64,000 nucleotides of DNA from Pseudomonadota bacterium (GCA_021323945.1 JAJPKA010000017.1:219990-283989); one strand, 5' to 3'; shown: positions 46,143 through 55,422, numbered from the stretch's first letter. The notes: generated by a model not told the origin, from the sequence alone. Program-made: numbers and translations.

Positions 46143-47027
46143 ATGAGGATCGGTTTATTCGCAGTCGGTACTCCCAGGATGGCGGGTGGAGCGTTGCTTC
46201 GCACATTGGCGATTAACGCAGAGCGCCTGGGCTTTTCGACCTTGTGGGTTCCGGAGCACGTCGTTTTGGTCGATAGATATGCTTCCCGCTATCCCTATAG
46301 CCAGGATGGTCAATTGCCTGCGCCGACCAATGCCCCGATTTTTGATCCGTTCATTTCGCTCGCGACAATGGCCGCCGTTACCTCAAGGATCCAGCTGGCA
46401 ACCGGGATTTGCCTTGTGCCGGAGCACAATCCCCTGGTGCTCGCGAAAGTCGTGGCCACCCTGGATTTTCTGAGCGGCGGACGCGTGGTGCTTGGCGTGG
46501 GCATCGGATGGCTCGAAGAGGAGTTTCGCGCGCTTGGCGTGCCGTGGGAGCGACGTGCCAAGCGTACTCGGGAATATATCGAGGCGATGCGTAAACTCTG
46601 GAGCGAAGAAGTCAGCTCCTATCACGGCGAATTTGTTAACTTCGATGGGGTGCGCAGCAACCCTAAGCCGATCCACGGTGGTAGACTGCCAGTCTTCTTC
46701 GGCGGCGAGAGCGGACCTGCCCTGCGCCGTGTTGCCGATTATGGCGATGGATGGTGTGGGTTTAATCTGGCGCCCAACGAGGCCGCCGCCAAGATCAAAC
46801 GCATCGAGGATTTACTCAAAGCTAATGGCCGCAGGCGTTCAGACGTCGTTTTGGCGGTGTCACCCTACACCAAGCCGATCAACCCGGACGACCTCAAGCG
46901 CTACCGTGACGCGGGCGCTGACGAGGTCATACTGACTAGATTGCGCCCGCCACGGGAGGAGAAGGAATTGCTCGCGCATCTTGAGGAAATTGCGCGCGAA
47001 TGGGTGGAGCCGGCCAGCAGGATTTAA
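46143..47027 (+). CDS. LLM-class oxidoreductase (TIGR03619-like)
   Basis: 294 residues and closely similar in plan to the gene before it: TLWVPEHVVLVD, SRIQLATGICLVPEHN, LSGGRVVLGVGIGWLEEE. It appears to be a tandem relative of it. A cobalamin-binding-protein gene begins 28 bases later, so the three may be one operon. Confidence 0.88.
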   Translation: MRIGLFAVGTPRMAGGALLRTLAINAERLGFSTLWVPEHVVLVDRYASRYPYSQDGQLPAPTNAPIFDPFISLATMAAVTSRIQLATGICLVPEHNPLVLAKVVATLDFLSGGRVVLGVGIGWLEEEFRALGVPWERRAKRTREYIEAMRKLWSEEVSSYHGEFVNFDGVRSNPKPIHGGRLPVFFGGESGPALRRVADYGDGWCGFNLAPNEAAAKIKRIEDLLKANGRRRSDVVLAVSPYTKPINPDDLKRYRDAGADEVILTRLRPPREEKELLAHLEEIAREWVEPASRI

Positions 47028-47054
47028 CCATCACAATTTTGCGGGAGAGGATGC

Positions 47055-47984
47055 GTGCCGCGAATCGTTAGCCTGCTTCCCAGTGCAACCGAGATTGTCT
47101 GTGCGCTCGGCTTCGAGCAGCAGCTCGTGGGTCGCTCCCATGAATGCGATTATCCGCCGTCGGTGGCCCGCTTGCCCGTGCTGACGCGACCCAAATTTAA
47201 TCCCGAGGGCAGTAGCGCGGATGTCGACCAACGAGTGCGAAAAATTCTAACTGACGCGCTCTCTGTGTATCGCGTCGAAGTTGACCTTTTGCGCCAGCTG
47301 CAACCTGACTTTATCGTCACCCAATCACAATGCGAAGTATGCGCGGTCAGCATGCGCGACGTCGAAGAGGCGGCCGCTGTCTGGCTGGGCGCCTCGCCAC
47401 CCAAAATCATATCGCTGGCGCCGTACCTCGTGGATGATGTGTTGGCTGACATGGAACGAGTTGGGCGTGAGCTCGGCGCCCCTGACCGTTCCACTCGGCT
47501 GGTCGATGCACTGCGTCAGCGCATGCATGCAACTCGCAGACTCGCGGCTTCGGCGAGTAGCCAACCGACCGTTGCTTGCATTGAGTGGCTCGAGCCATTG
47601 ATGATTGCCGCGAACTGGATTCCTGAGCTTGTGGAAATGGCCGGCGGAAGGATGCTGTTCGGCGAACCTGGACAACACTCATCGAGGCTCGATTTCGCTC
47701 AGCTGCAACGGGCGGACCCCGACGTCATCGTACTTATGCCCTGCGGATTCAACATGGATCGAACTGCCAGCGAGCTACAAACGCTCGTGCGCCAGCCGGG
47801 ATGGGATCGGCTTAAGGCGGTCCGCAAGGGCCGGATTTACTTGACTGACGGTAATCAATATTTCAACCGACCCGGACCGCGCATCGTCGACTCACTGGAG
47901 ATTTTGGCCGAAATTCTTCACCCCGAGCTGTTCAATTTTGGACATGCGGGCACGGGTTGGCGACCGGCCGACCTGCCGAACTGA
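47055..47984 (+). CDS. BtuF-like cobalamin/corrinoid-binding protein
   Basis: 309 residues of the periplasmic-binding-protein class III fold: RIVSLLPSATEIVCALG at the start, RSHECDYPP, LQPDFIVTQSQCEVCAVS, then PDVIVLMPCGF and GDGNQYFNRPGPRI near the end. There is no signal peptide, so it is a cytoplasmic cobalamin-binding relative rather than a typical BtuF. A GTG start with GGGAG 7 bases upstream is used; an ATG nearby is out of frame. No BtuCD genes are adjacent. Confidence 0.85.
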   Translation: MPRIVSLLPSATEIVCALGFEQQLVGRSHECDYPPSVARLPVLTRPKFNPEGSSADVDQRVRKILTDALSVYRVEVDLLRQLQPDFIVTQSQCEVCAVSMRDVEEAAAVWLGASPPKIISLAPYLVDDVLADMERVGRELGAPDRSTRLVDALRQRMHATRRLAASASSQPTVACIEWLEPLMIAANWIPELVEMAGGRMLFGEPGQHSSRLDFAQLQRADPDVIVLMPCGFNMDRTASELQTLVRQPGWDRLKAVRKGRIYLTDGNQYFNRPGPRIVDSLEILAEILHPELFNFGHAGTGWRPADLPN

Positions 47985-48438
47985 CCCCGGGGCAGCAAAA
48001 CAAGTTCCGGCTCTGCAGGGCCGTTCGATCTTCTGGATATCGGTTGGTGACATAGTGGCGTTCGTTTGCGGCTGTGGTCGCCAGCTCAAAATATACCAAG
48101 GCGGGGGCGCCTTTCGTTAAGGCACTGAGCGCGGCCGCTTCGCTACGTCCTACTCTCTGAACTGTACTCTAAAACCGCTTCAAAATATCTCTGAGTCGCT
48201 GGGATGTGCTGTTGCATCGCATGGCGTCTGTAGCTGAATTGACCGCACGGCGCACAAGCGGCATCCTTAATATCTGGGCGGAAGCTGCCGAACCTTCGGT
48301 CTCGATCGCTATAACCGAAGTGAGAGATATGAGAATGTGTACCGGGATCCCTTCGAAACGTATTATTAAGATGGTCTCTCCGGCCGACGCCCTGGTCGAA
48401 CCCAATTACCAGGGCTACTGAAAGGTGGGCCGGAAAGC
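47985..48438. other. intergenic region
   Basis: 454 bp between the corrinoid-binding gene and the thymidylate-kinase-like gene, both plus strand. No gene or terminator is convincing. Open frames on both strands (48206-48421, 48169-48405) are of shadow type. Confidence 0.35.
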
Positions 48439-49323
48439 ATGGACGCGCGAGATACGAGGCGACCGGCTGGTCAGTCTTCTGTACCGCATAAAGAGTCTCC
48501 GGCGTCGGTCAGTTGTTCATCGCAGGCAGGGTCCGACGCACCATCAGCGAAAGCGACTTCCGTCACCGTGCAGCGCGGTCAGCCGGCGCCTGTCAGCAAT
48601 GCTCGACGCACAGGTCTGCTTTATCATCCGCACCCTTATCCCGGTAGATTAATCGCGGTTGAGGGAATCGACGGTTCAGGCAAATCAACCCAGCTCCTGC
48701 TGCTTGATCGATGGCTTCGTACGCGTGGCTATCCGGTGCATTTTACTGAATGGAACTCGTCGCGTCTGGTGCGACGGGCCATGAGCCGGGGGAAGAAGAA
48801 GAATCTGCTGACGCCGACGACTTTCAGCCTGCTGCATGCGGTGGACTTTGCTGATCGTCTGACCTACCAGATTCTGCCTCCACTTAAAGCGGGCATGATC
48901 GTGCTGGCCGACCGCTATGTCTACACGGCCTTTGCGCGGGATGTCGCGCGCGGCGTGGACTCGCAGTGGGTGCGTCAGGTCTACAGTTTCGCGCCCCGTC
49001 CCGATTTGACGCTCTATTTCCGAGTGCCAATTGAGGTTTCGCTCGAGCGGCTGCTCGCTGGACGGGCGAAGCTCAAGTATCATGAGGCAGGCATGGATGT
49101 TACGCACGCGGCTGATCCGGTGGAAAGCTTCCGGCGTTTTCAAAGCCGCGTTTTGGCAATTTACGACGAATTGGGCCAGGAATTTGCCCTGAAGCCCATT
49201 GACGCAACTCAAGAAATTCCCGCCCAACAGCGCCTGGTCCGGAAGATGGTCCAGGAGATCCTGGTTGATTACGATCGCGAGCGGGCACAGGGACATCATG
49301 GCGCCGCAATCCAAGCCTCCTAA
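48439..49323 (+). CDS. thymidylate-kinase-like P-loop protein (first of tandem pair)
   Basis: 294 residues. About 70 residues of disordered, Ser/Pro-rich N-terminus precede a TMK-type kinase domain: Walker A GIDGSGKST near 76-84, DRYVYTAFARD (LID/DR motif) near 155 and a C-terminal helix. Ordinary Tmk is about 210 residues. Because the organism presumably has a separate housekeeping Tmk, this paralogue may phosphorylate another nucleotide or be linked to polyphosphate metabolism. GGAAAG precedes the ATG. It overlaps the second copy by 26 bases. Confidence 0.85.
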   Translation: MDARDTRRPAGQSSVPHKESPASVSCSSQAGSDAPSAKATSVTVQRGQPAPVSNARRTGLLYHPHPYPGRLIAVEGIDGSGKSTQLLLLDRWLRTRGYPVHFTEWNSSRLVRRAMSRGKKKNLLTPTTFSLLHAVDFADRLTYQILPPLKAGMIVLADRYVYTAFARDVARGVDSQWVRQVYSFAPRPDLTLYFRVPIEVSLERLLAGRAKLKYHEAGMDVTHAADPVESFRRFQSRVLAIYDELGQEFALKPIDATQEIPAQQRLVRKMVQEILVDYDRERAQGHHGAAIQAS

Positions 49324-50044
49324 GAGCTGGTACGGGCGCGGTCTGCCTTACCTGACCAAGAAGCCGTTGCCCGGCCATCTGATCGTAATTGAAGGCACTG
49401 ACGGGGTAGGGCGCTCGACCCAAGTCAGTCTGCTCAGCCCGTGGTTAGAGCTTGAGGGCTATGCGGTCAGCAGCACTGGATGGACCCGCTCGCCACTGCT
49501 GCATGAAACGATCAACGAGGCGAAAGCCGGTCATCAACTGACTGTTACCACTTTCAGCTTGCTATATGCGGCGGATTTTGCCGACCGCCTGGAACACGAG
49601 ATTTTACCAGCACTTCAGGCCGGTTTTATTGTAATAGCCGATCGCTATATGTATACGGCGTTCGCTCGCAACACGGCGATGGGAGCCGATCCTGCCTGGA
49701 CGCGCGACCTGTTCGGCATGGCTCTGGTCCCCGACCTCGTGCTTTATCTCGATATTGACGTCGACAACCTGATTCCGCGAGTGGTCCAGGGCAAAGGCAT
49801 GGATTATTGGGAATCAGGAATGCACCTTGCCCTCGGTACGGACCTGTTCGACTCCTTTCACCGTTATCAGACCAATCTTATCGAGGAGTACCGGCGACTG
49901 GCCCAGGAGTTTGGCTTCATCACCGTCGACGCCCGGCGTTCCATTGACGAGGTCCAGAATGACCTCCGCAGGCACATTTCGAACTATTTGAGCAGTGCGG
50001 ACGCGAGCCGCAGCAGGCTCGGCTCTTCGGGGTCAGGGAGTTAA
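49298..50044 (+). CDS. thymidylate-kinase-like protein with altered Walker A (second of pair)
   Basis: 248 residues from the ATG at 49298. It is similar to the preceding gene (IEGTDGVGRST, DRYMYTAFARN, VTTFSLLYAADFADRLEHEIL) but the Walker A lysine is replaced by Arg (GRST; codons ggg cgc tcg acc). Loss of this Lys usually destroys or weakens nucleotide phosphoryl transfer, so it may be a regulatory or scaffold partner of the first copy. The CHAD gene starts 4 bases after its stop. Confidence 0.84.
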   Translation: MAPQSKPPKSWYGRGLPYLTKKPLPGHLIVIEGTDGVGRSTQVSLLSPWLELEGYAVSSTGWTRSPLLHETINEAKAGHQLTVTTFSLLYAADFADRLEHEILPALQAGFIVIADRYMYTAFARNTAMGADPAWTRDLFGMALVPDLVLYLDIDVDNLIPRVVQGKGMDYWESGMHLALGTDLFDSFHRYQTNLIEEYRRLAQEFGFITVDARRSIDEVQNDLRRHISNYLSSADASRSRLGSSGSGS

Positions 50045-50047
50045 CGC

Positions 50048-50731
50048 TTGGTTACCGGAGCCCAATCGGCGCACTCCGGATTCTGCCAGGCCTCATCGGC
50101 TACCACCCTCGCTGGGCAGGCGCGCACCGATCCTCGCTGGCTGTTCAACCAAGAAGTCGAAGCCATCAGGCGCAACCGGCCGGGCGTGCTGGCTCTCGAC
50201 CCTCAAGCAATACATGAATTTCGTATCAGTGTCCGCAAATTAAGAGCGTTACTTGAAGTTTATCGGCCGCTTTTGCCTCGGGCCTGGTCGAAGCATCAGG
50301 GTCAGGAGCTCCGGCTGCTTGGCCGATCGCTCGGCGAGCTCCGCGACAGCGACGTGCTCGAGCAACGGCTGGTTGATGCTGCGGCGGAGCTCGATGAATC
50401 TTTGAGCAAGGCACTGAAGCCACTGTTCGATATGTTGGCCAAGCGCCGTCGCGAGCAGAGCCAAAAAGCGGCTGGCCTGCTCAACGCTGCTCGCTTCGAA
50501 GCGTTGGTTGAGAATTTGTCTGGAGCCAAACTCGAGTCGGCGCTGACGTCCCGCGAGCATGCCGCAGCATCGGACTTGATTGAGCCGTTGCTGAAAGTGC
50601 GCAGCGCGCGGTTCATAAACTCAGCCGCAAGTCGCCGCCTGGCGATCTTCATCGTCTACGCATCAGAATCAGGCGTCTGCGCTATGCGCTGGAGATGTGC
50701 AATGGCGGAAGTCGACGCGCAAAGAAGGTAG
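50048..50731 (+). CDS. CHAD-domain protein, N-terminal part (frameshifted gene)
   Basis: CHAD is a helical domain that binds polyphosphate and is often linked to phosphate metabolism. Here the frame gives IHEFRISVRKLRALLEVYR, LRLLGRSLGELRDSDV and other CHAD text up to about residue 199. The downstream residues read as noise, while the CHAD continuation lies in another frame (see 50644-51015). A one-base deletion near 50640 would explain it. TTG start at 50048 with GGGAG 7 bases upstream. The intact gene would encode about 322 residues. It may be a real frameshift, an assembly error, or programmed. Confidence 0.78.
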   Translation: MVTGAQSAHSGFCQASSATTLAGQARTDPRWLFNQEVEAIRRNRPGVLALDPQAIHEFRISVRKLRALLEVYRPLLPRAWSKHQGQELRLLGRSLGELRDSDVLEQRLVDAAAELDESLSKALKPLFDMLAKRRREQSQKAAGLLNAARFEALVENLSGAKLESALTSREHAAASDLIEPLLKVRSARFINSAASRRLAIFIVYASESGVCAMRWRCAMAEVDAQRR

Positions 50732-51015
50732 CCAAAAAGTTGAAGAAGGTGCAGGACGCACTGGGTTGTCAACACGACCTGGTAACCGCCCTGAATTGGC
50801 TGCGAACGATGGCCGAGTTGAGGACGTTTCCTGCCGCGACGTTGTTCGGCGCAGGTGCACTCTACCAGGTTATCCGTCGACGCTCTTGCAAAGCTTTGCG
50901 CGTGTGCTGGAAGGTATCGGAAGCGCTGCGTACGGGTGATATGCTCGATGACGTGCTGCGCGCGCTTGGTCGCCGCGGTCTGCCTGGAAATCACCTCGGG
51001 GCGCAGAAGACGTGA
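50644..51015 (+). pseudogene. CHAD-domain C-terminal fragment in shifted frame
   Basis: From 50644 the frame reads DLHRLRIRIRRLRYALEMC and then KKLKKVQDALGCQHDLVTALNWLR, the second half of a CHAD domain, ending at 51015. The sixA start (GTG) overlaps its stop by 4 bases, the usual mark of a genuine operon partner, which supports this frame as the real C-terminus. It is part of the same gene as 50048-50731. Confidence 0.75.
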
Positions 51016-51512
51016 ACCTGTACATCATGCGACATGCCGAAGCCGAAGAGATGTCCCAATCGGGCGCCGATGAGACGCGCCCTCTGACTGTCAGGGGACG
51101 TCAACGCACGCGTGCCGCCGCGAGCGGCTTGCGGGCCTTGAAGCTCCGCTTTGATCTGATTTTGACGAGCCCACTACTGAGAGCCGTGGAAACTGCTGAG
51201 ATAGTCGCCGATGCCGACGCCAGGAATCCACCGCCGGAGGTCTTGCCTGCACTCTCAACAGGTGTACCACCGGGCGAGTTGATAAGCGCGATTGGGCCTT
51301 ATTCGGATCACAAGGATGTCCTCCTGGTCGGGCATGAGCCGCAACTGAGCGGGGTGATTGCCTTATTGCTGACCACCAACGGCAAAGTCGCTATTCGCTT
51401 GAAGAAGGGCGCATGCGTGGCTCTGGAAATTCCCCAGAAGCTCGAACCCGGTGGAGCCGTGCTGCGCTGGATGTTGACTCAGCGCCAGCTTCGCAAACTC
51501 CGCAAGGGCTAA
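51012..51512 (+). CDS. sixA: SixA-like phosphohistidine phosphatase
   Basis: 166 residues of the histidine-phosphatase superfamily: the RHG-type motif YIMRHAEAE at the N-terminus and LLVGHEPQLSG (second catalytic His). SixA dephosphorylates phosphohistidine in phosphotransfer proteins. GTG start overlaps the CHAD stop by 4 bases. SixA-CHAD pairs occur in other bacteria. The target here is unknown. Confidence 0.88.
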   Translation: MNLYIMRHAEAEEMSQSGADETRPLTVRGRQRTRAAASGLRALKLRFDLILTSPLLRAVETAEIVADADARNPPPEVLPALSTGVPPGELISAIGPYSDHKDVLLVGHEPQLSGVIALLLTTNGKVAIRLKKGACVALEIPQKLEPGGAVLRWMLTQRQLRKLRKG

Positions 51513-51667
51513 GGCGATCGCATCCGGCAGCTCCGCGGCGAGATCCATTTGGGAGCGCACTCCATCGGCGTGGCCGGTCAAAGGCGCCAAGTGCACCGGG
51601 TTCGCTGCGTTACGGACAAACCCCTCTTGAGCCCTGCCTCCACCGAGCTGTAACCTGAGTTCGAACC

Positions 51668-53437
51668 ATGCTGCCGCGCAAACGTGCACTCACGCGCCTG
51701 GCCGCTGAAAAGGCGCTCTACGAACGCCCTCGGTGCGGTGATCTGTCCGTCTGTGTGGTTTATCCCAATGTCTACCGTGTGGGGATGGCCAACCTTGGTT
51801 TCCAGGCCGTCTATCACATTTTCGCGACCGCCCGCGGCGTGGCGGCCGACCGCGCATTTCTCCCAGACCTGGATGAGCGGGCGCTGATTCGTGCGGGCCA
51901 GGCGCGGCTGACCTCGTTCGAGCAGGGAAGGGCGCTCTCCGATTTCGAAATCATTGCGTTCTCGATCGCGTTCGAGAGCGACTACCTCAACGTGCTTACG
52001 CTGTTGCGGATGGCCGGGATACCATTGCGGCGCTCGGAACGGAGGGCACAGCCGTACCCCTTGGTTATCGCCGGTGGTTCCGCGGTCTTTCTTAATCCTG
52101 AGCCGATCGCCGAATTCATTGATCTTTTTTTGATCGGCGAAGGTGAGGAGATGGTTCCGGAATTTCTCGAAATCTACCAAGGCGCCCGTCATCGCGCCTG
52201 TGGCGATGCCGAATGGCTTCCGAGACTGGCGCAGGTTGAGGGAGCCTATCTGCCGGATCATTTTCAGCCTGAATTTGACAGCTCTGGCAAGATTCGCACG
52301 ATCGCCTATTCGGGTCCCGGTTATCCTCGGGTAAAGCGTCGTTTGATCAAAAACCTCAATCAGGTCACGACCGCCTCGCTGATCCTGACTCCGGAATCAG
52401 TCTTCGGCGACATGTATCTGGTTGAAGCCAGCCGGGGATGTCAATGGGGCTGCAGGTTTTGCGCTGCGGGCTTCATGTACCGCCCAATCAGGTTCAGGAG
52501 CGCCGACAAGTTGATCGCCGAAGCCCGGCGCGGCCTAAGAGAGAGGAGCGTAATCGGCCTGGTTGGAGCGGAGATGGCCAGCGTGCCGGGGATCGAGCAG
52601 GTCGCCAATGCGGTCGCGGACGACGGCGGGCGTGTGTCGCCCTCGTCGCTGAAAGCCGACTGTATCTCTCCCCAGTTGGCGGCGGCGCTCAGACGCAACG
52701 GCAACCGAAGTATTACGATCGCCCCTGAGGCCGGGAGTGAGCGGATGCGCAAGGTGATTAACAAAAACCTAAGCGAGTCGCAGATACTCGAGGCGGCCTC
52801 TCTACTGTCTGCCGAAGGCATCGAAAATCTCAAGCTTTACTTCATGATCGGCTTGCCCGAGGAGCGGGACGACGATGTGCTTGAGATTGCGCAGCTGACC
52901 GGCAAAATCCGTGAGCGAGTCCGGACGCGCGACAATTCCGCGCCTCACATTACTGTTTCGCTCAACCCCTTCGTGCCCAAACCGTGGACGCCCTTTCAAT
53001 GGGATCCTATGGAAGACACCCAGGCGCTCAAGCGAAAGATAAGCTTGCTGCGAGCTGAACTTGCACGCCGAGCCGGCGGTGGTGTCGAACTCGATGCTGA
53101 ATCACCCCGGGACGCCTACTTTCAGACTCTGGTCTCGCGTGGCGATCGCCGGGTGGGCGCAATTCTGGAGCGCTTGAGCGCTGCGGAATGCGATGAAATT
53201 GGACCGATCTGGCAGCAGTTGCGCACTATCAAGCGCGAGGTGGCAGCCGGTGGCACTCTGCCGGATCCCGATTTCTTCGTCACCCGGCGCTACGCCCCGG
53301 ATGAAGTTTTGCCGTGGGACTTTATCGACCATCACATTCACAAGTGGTTTCTACTGTCGGAGCGGAAAAAGGCGCACTATGCCCACCAGACCAAACCCTG
53401 TGATGTGACGCGATGCACTGTATGTGGGGCATGCTGA
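51668..53437 (+). CDS. radical SAM protein of the TIGR03960-like family
   Basis: 589 residues. An N-terminal B12-binding-like region (about 1-200) is followed by the radical SAM CxxxCxxC cluster (RGCQWGCRFCAAGF, near residue 262) and an SPSSLKADC segment. The C-terminus has a Cys-rich end (CDVTRCTVCGAC). This family often neighbours TIGR03936/ribonuclease-type genes and its reaction is not assigned. No clear ribosome site precedes the ATG; the SH3 gene follows 22 bases later. Confidence 0.86.
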   Translation: MLPRKRALTRLAAEKALYERPRCGDLSVCVVYPNVYRVGMANLGFQAVYHIFATARGVAADRAFLPDLDERALIRAGQARLTSFEQGRALSDFEIIAFSIAFESDYLNVLTLLRMAGIPLRRSERRAQPYPLVIAGGSAVFLNPEPIAEFIDLFLIGEGEEMVPEFLEIYQGARHRACGDAEWLPRLAQVEGAYLPDHFQPEFDSSGKIRTIAYSGPGYPRVKRRLIKNLNQVTTASLILTPESVFGDMYLVEASRGCQWGCRFCAAGFMYRPIRFRSADKLIAEARRGLRERSVIGLVGAEMASVPGIEQVANAVADDGGRVSPSSLKADCISPQLAAALRRNGNRSITIAPEAGSERMRKVINKNLSESQILEAASLLSAEGIENLKLYFMIGLPEERDDDVLEIAQLTGKIRERVRTRDNSAPHITVSLNPFVPKPWTPFQWDPMEDTQALKRKISLLRAELARRAGGGVELDAESPRDAYFQTLVSRGDRRVGAILERLSAAECDEIGPIWQQLRTIKREVAAGGTLPDPDFFVTRRYAPDEVLPWDFIDHHIHKWFLLSERKKAHYAHQTKPCDVTRCTVCGAC

Positions 53438-53459
53438 GGGGATAACGGGAGGGGAAGAA

Positions 53460-54131
53460 ATGAAGTCTCACGTGGACGGCCTTCATACTCTTGCCGGGTT
53501 AGCTGTATTGCTCGTCGGCTGGTTGGTCATTCTGGCTGCGGTGCACAGTGCCATTGCGCAGACGACCGGCCAGTTTCCGGATAAGTTCCCGAACGCGACG
53601 ATTATTTCCGATGAAACCGACACCGGCCGTGGGCCCGAATCCGCGATCGGTCCGTCCGCCCCGAGTGGGACCAGTACGCCGAAGGTCCACTCCACCAGGC
53701 ACCGTCATGTCAGCAGCGCCTTGCAGACTTATTCGGCCGCGGTCGAACCCACCCATGCAACGCTGAAGTTGCTTAAGGACAGTTGGGCATACTCGGGGCC
53801 GGATGCCTCGAGTGGGACGATCGAACGGATTCCGGCGGGGAAGTTACTCAACGTGACCGGTTCAACCCATCATTATGTCCAGATTAAATTAAAGAATGGA
53901 ACGATCGGTTATGTTCCGCTTTCAGCCGTCGAGTTAACTCATCCCGAAGACAAGATCATGCGATTAACGGCCGACGCAGCGGTGCTTTCGCAACCGAATC
54001 GGTATGGCAAAAAGCTTTCCGAAGTGCATCAGGGTCATGACGTTCATGTGATCGGTACCTCGATGAATTACATCAAAATCCGAATGAGGAGCGGTCTGGA
54101 AGGTTACATTCCCGTCGCGGTGGCGCAATAA
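53460..54131 (+). CDS. exported SH3b-domain protein
   Basis: 223 residues from the ATG at 53460, which is preceded by GGGAGGGG. A hydrophobic signal or anchor spans about 8-32. Two bacterial SH3-like domains follow (about 95-150 and 160-218), each with a KIR/KL..GxxGYVP-type end (KLKNGTIGYVPL, KIRMRSGLEGYIPV). It is likely periplasmic, cell-wall facing. The gene's last 12 bases recur at 54200-54211. Confidence 0.8.
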   Translation: MKSHVDGLHTLAGLAVLLVGWLVILAAVHSAIAQTTGQFPDKFPNATIISDETDTGRGPESAIGPSAPSGTSTPKVHSTRHRHVSSALQTYSAAVEPTHATLKLLKDSWAYSGPDASSGTIERIPAGKLLNVTGSTHHYVQIKLKNGTIGYVPLSAVELTHPEDKIMRLTADAAVLSQPNRYGKKLSEVHQGHDVHVIGTSMNYIKIRMRSGLEGYIPVAVAQ

Positions 54132-54241
54132 ACGCGCATCCGCTCATTCACTCTTTACTGCAGTCAAGACTTCTGCAACTTGCGCTAACGGGCACTGATG
54201 TGGCGCAATAAGCTGGAGTAAGGCGAGCAGGTTGGGTTCGT

Positions 54242-54979
54242 TTGGAGCGCCGATTCGGGCGCAGCGTAATCAGCGCCGTGCCACGAGTCTACCTGCCCTA
54301 TGCTTCTCGCCTGAGTCCAGCGATGCGATTCTTTTCGGCTATACGCAACAAGCGTCTCAAACTAACCGCCTGGAAGTTGCTGGAGCCCTTTTTCAATGTG
54401 CAGTACATTTTCGCGTTCGACCTGGCTTCAGCAAAGATGCTCGACTCGTCAGCCCGTCAGTTGCCGCCGGGTGTCCGTCTCAGAATCGTCTGCAATCCCG
54501 CCGCCGCTGAGTTGCCTGAAATCTGCGCGCTGCTGAGCGAGGCCGGGATGCCCCGATGGGTCGTCCAAGAAAGGCTTGCGCGTGGTGACGTGCTCGGCAT
54601 TGCGGTGGCGGACGAGGAGTTGGCGGCGTACACATGGGCGACGTTTTCGCGCGCGCGGATCGCCGAAGCGCGAAGGTCTCTACGGCTACTTCAAGACCAG
54701 GCGGTGCAGTACGACACGCTGGTTATGCCCTGGTGGCGCGGAAAAGGTTTGCAATATAGGCTAACAGCCGCCGTTCTGCAGCACCTCTCCGCTGTGGGTT
54801 ATCGCCAAACGCTGGCCTGGGTTAATTCCTGCAATGTCCGTTCGCTCAGGAACCAGTTATCTCAAGGGAAACGTAAGATTGCGACGATTTGGAGCAGCCC
54901 AATTCTGGGCCTGGCTTGGGTGCATCCACTCACCGAGGAAGTGCGTCTCGCGCTCGAAAAAACAGCGACCCCCGATTGA
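54242..54979 (+). CDS. GNAT-like acetyltransferase
   Basis: 245 residues (TTG at 54242) or 218 (ATG at 54323); the start is uncertain. The C-terminal part has GNAT text: an AYTWATFS beta strand, then MPWWRGKGLQYRLTAAVLQHL (acetyl-CoA-binding R/QxxGxG/A-like) and LAWVNSCNVRSLR. The substrate is unknown. The family match is by motif only. Confidence 0.65.
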   Translation: MERRFGRSVISAVPRVYLPYASRLSPAMRFFSAIRNKRLKLTAWKLLEPFFNVQYIFAFDLASAKMLDSSARQLPPGVRLRIVCNPAAAELPEICALLSEAGMPRWVVQERLARGDVLGIAVADEELAAYTWATFSRARIAEARRSLRLLQDQAVQYDTLVMPWWRGKGLQYRLTAAVLQHLSAVGYRQTLAWVNSCNVRSLRNQLSQGKRKIATIWSSPILGLAWVHPLTEEVRLALEKTATPD

Positions 54980-55197
54980 TAAGCCGCAGAAGGCGCTACC
55001 CTGAAGCGTTCAGACGAAACCAACGAGCGTGCAGGTAGCGCTCAGGTGCGATCGCCGAACGGCTCTGTACAATGTACGCGCTATTCCATGCTATGCGGGA
55101 GCGCCCTGCCGACGTTTTTCGGATCGGGCGACTCGGTTCCCGCCCGAGCCCTGACCAAACCGGGTCCTGTGCGAGACTCCGCTGAAGGATTGGGACA

Positions 55198-55422
55198 GTG
55201 CGGTTAGACCTGCTTGATGTGTTTGGGATGGTGTCGGTGTCCGCGATGCTGGTGTTCTATTGGCTCGAAGAGCGCAGCCGATGGTTCACCCTGGCTTTTG
55301 CGGCTGCGTGTCTGTCGGGGTCGATGTACGGTTTCTTACAGGGTGCGTGGCCCTTTGGCATTGTCGAGGCGGTCTGGGCCGCTGTAGCCGTGCGCAAGTG
55401 GGCGCGACGGAGTGCGGCTTGA
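55198..55422 (+). CDS. small two-helix membrane protein
   Basis: 74 residues, start GTG with AAGGA 8 bases upstream. Two helices (about 8-22 and 30-62), a Trp/Glu-containing loop and a basic end (KWARRSAA). It resembles a widespread family of small uncharacterised bacterial membrane proteins. No operon partner within 200 bp. Confidence 0.65.
   Translation: MRLDLLDVFGMVSVSAMLVFYWLEERSRWFTLAFAAACLSGSMYGFLQGAWPFGIVEAVWAAVAVRKWARRSAA

Noticed and set aside
50695-51015. A separate small gene starting at the ATG 50695
   Set aside because: The frame is the C-terminal half of the CHAD domain and starts at 50644, so it belongs to the frameshifted CHAD gene.
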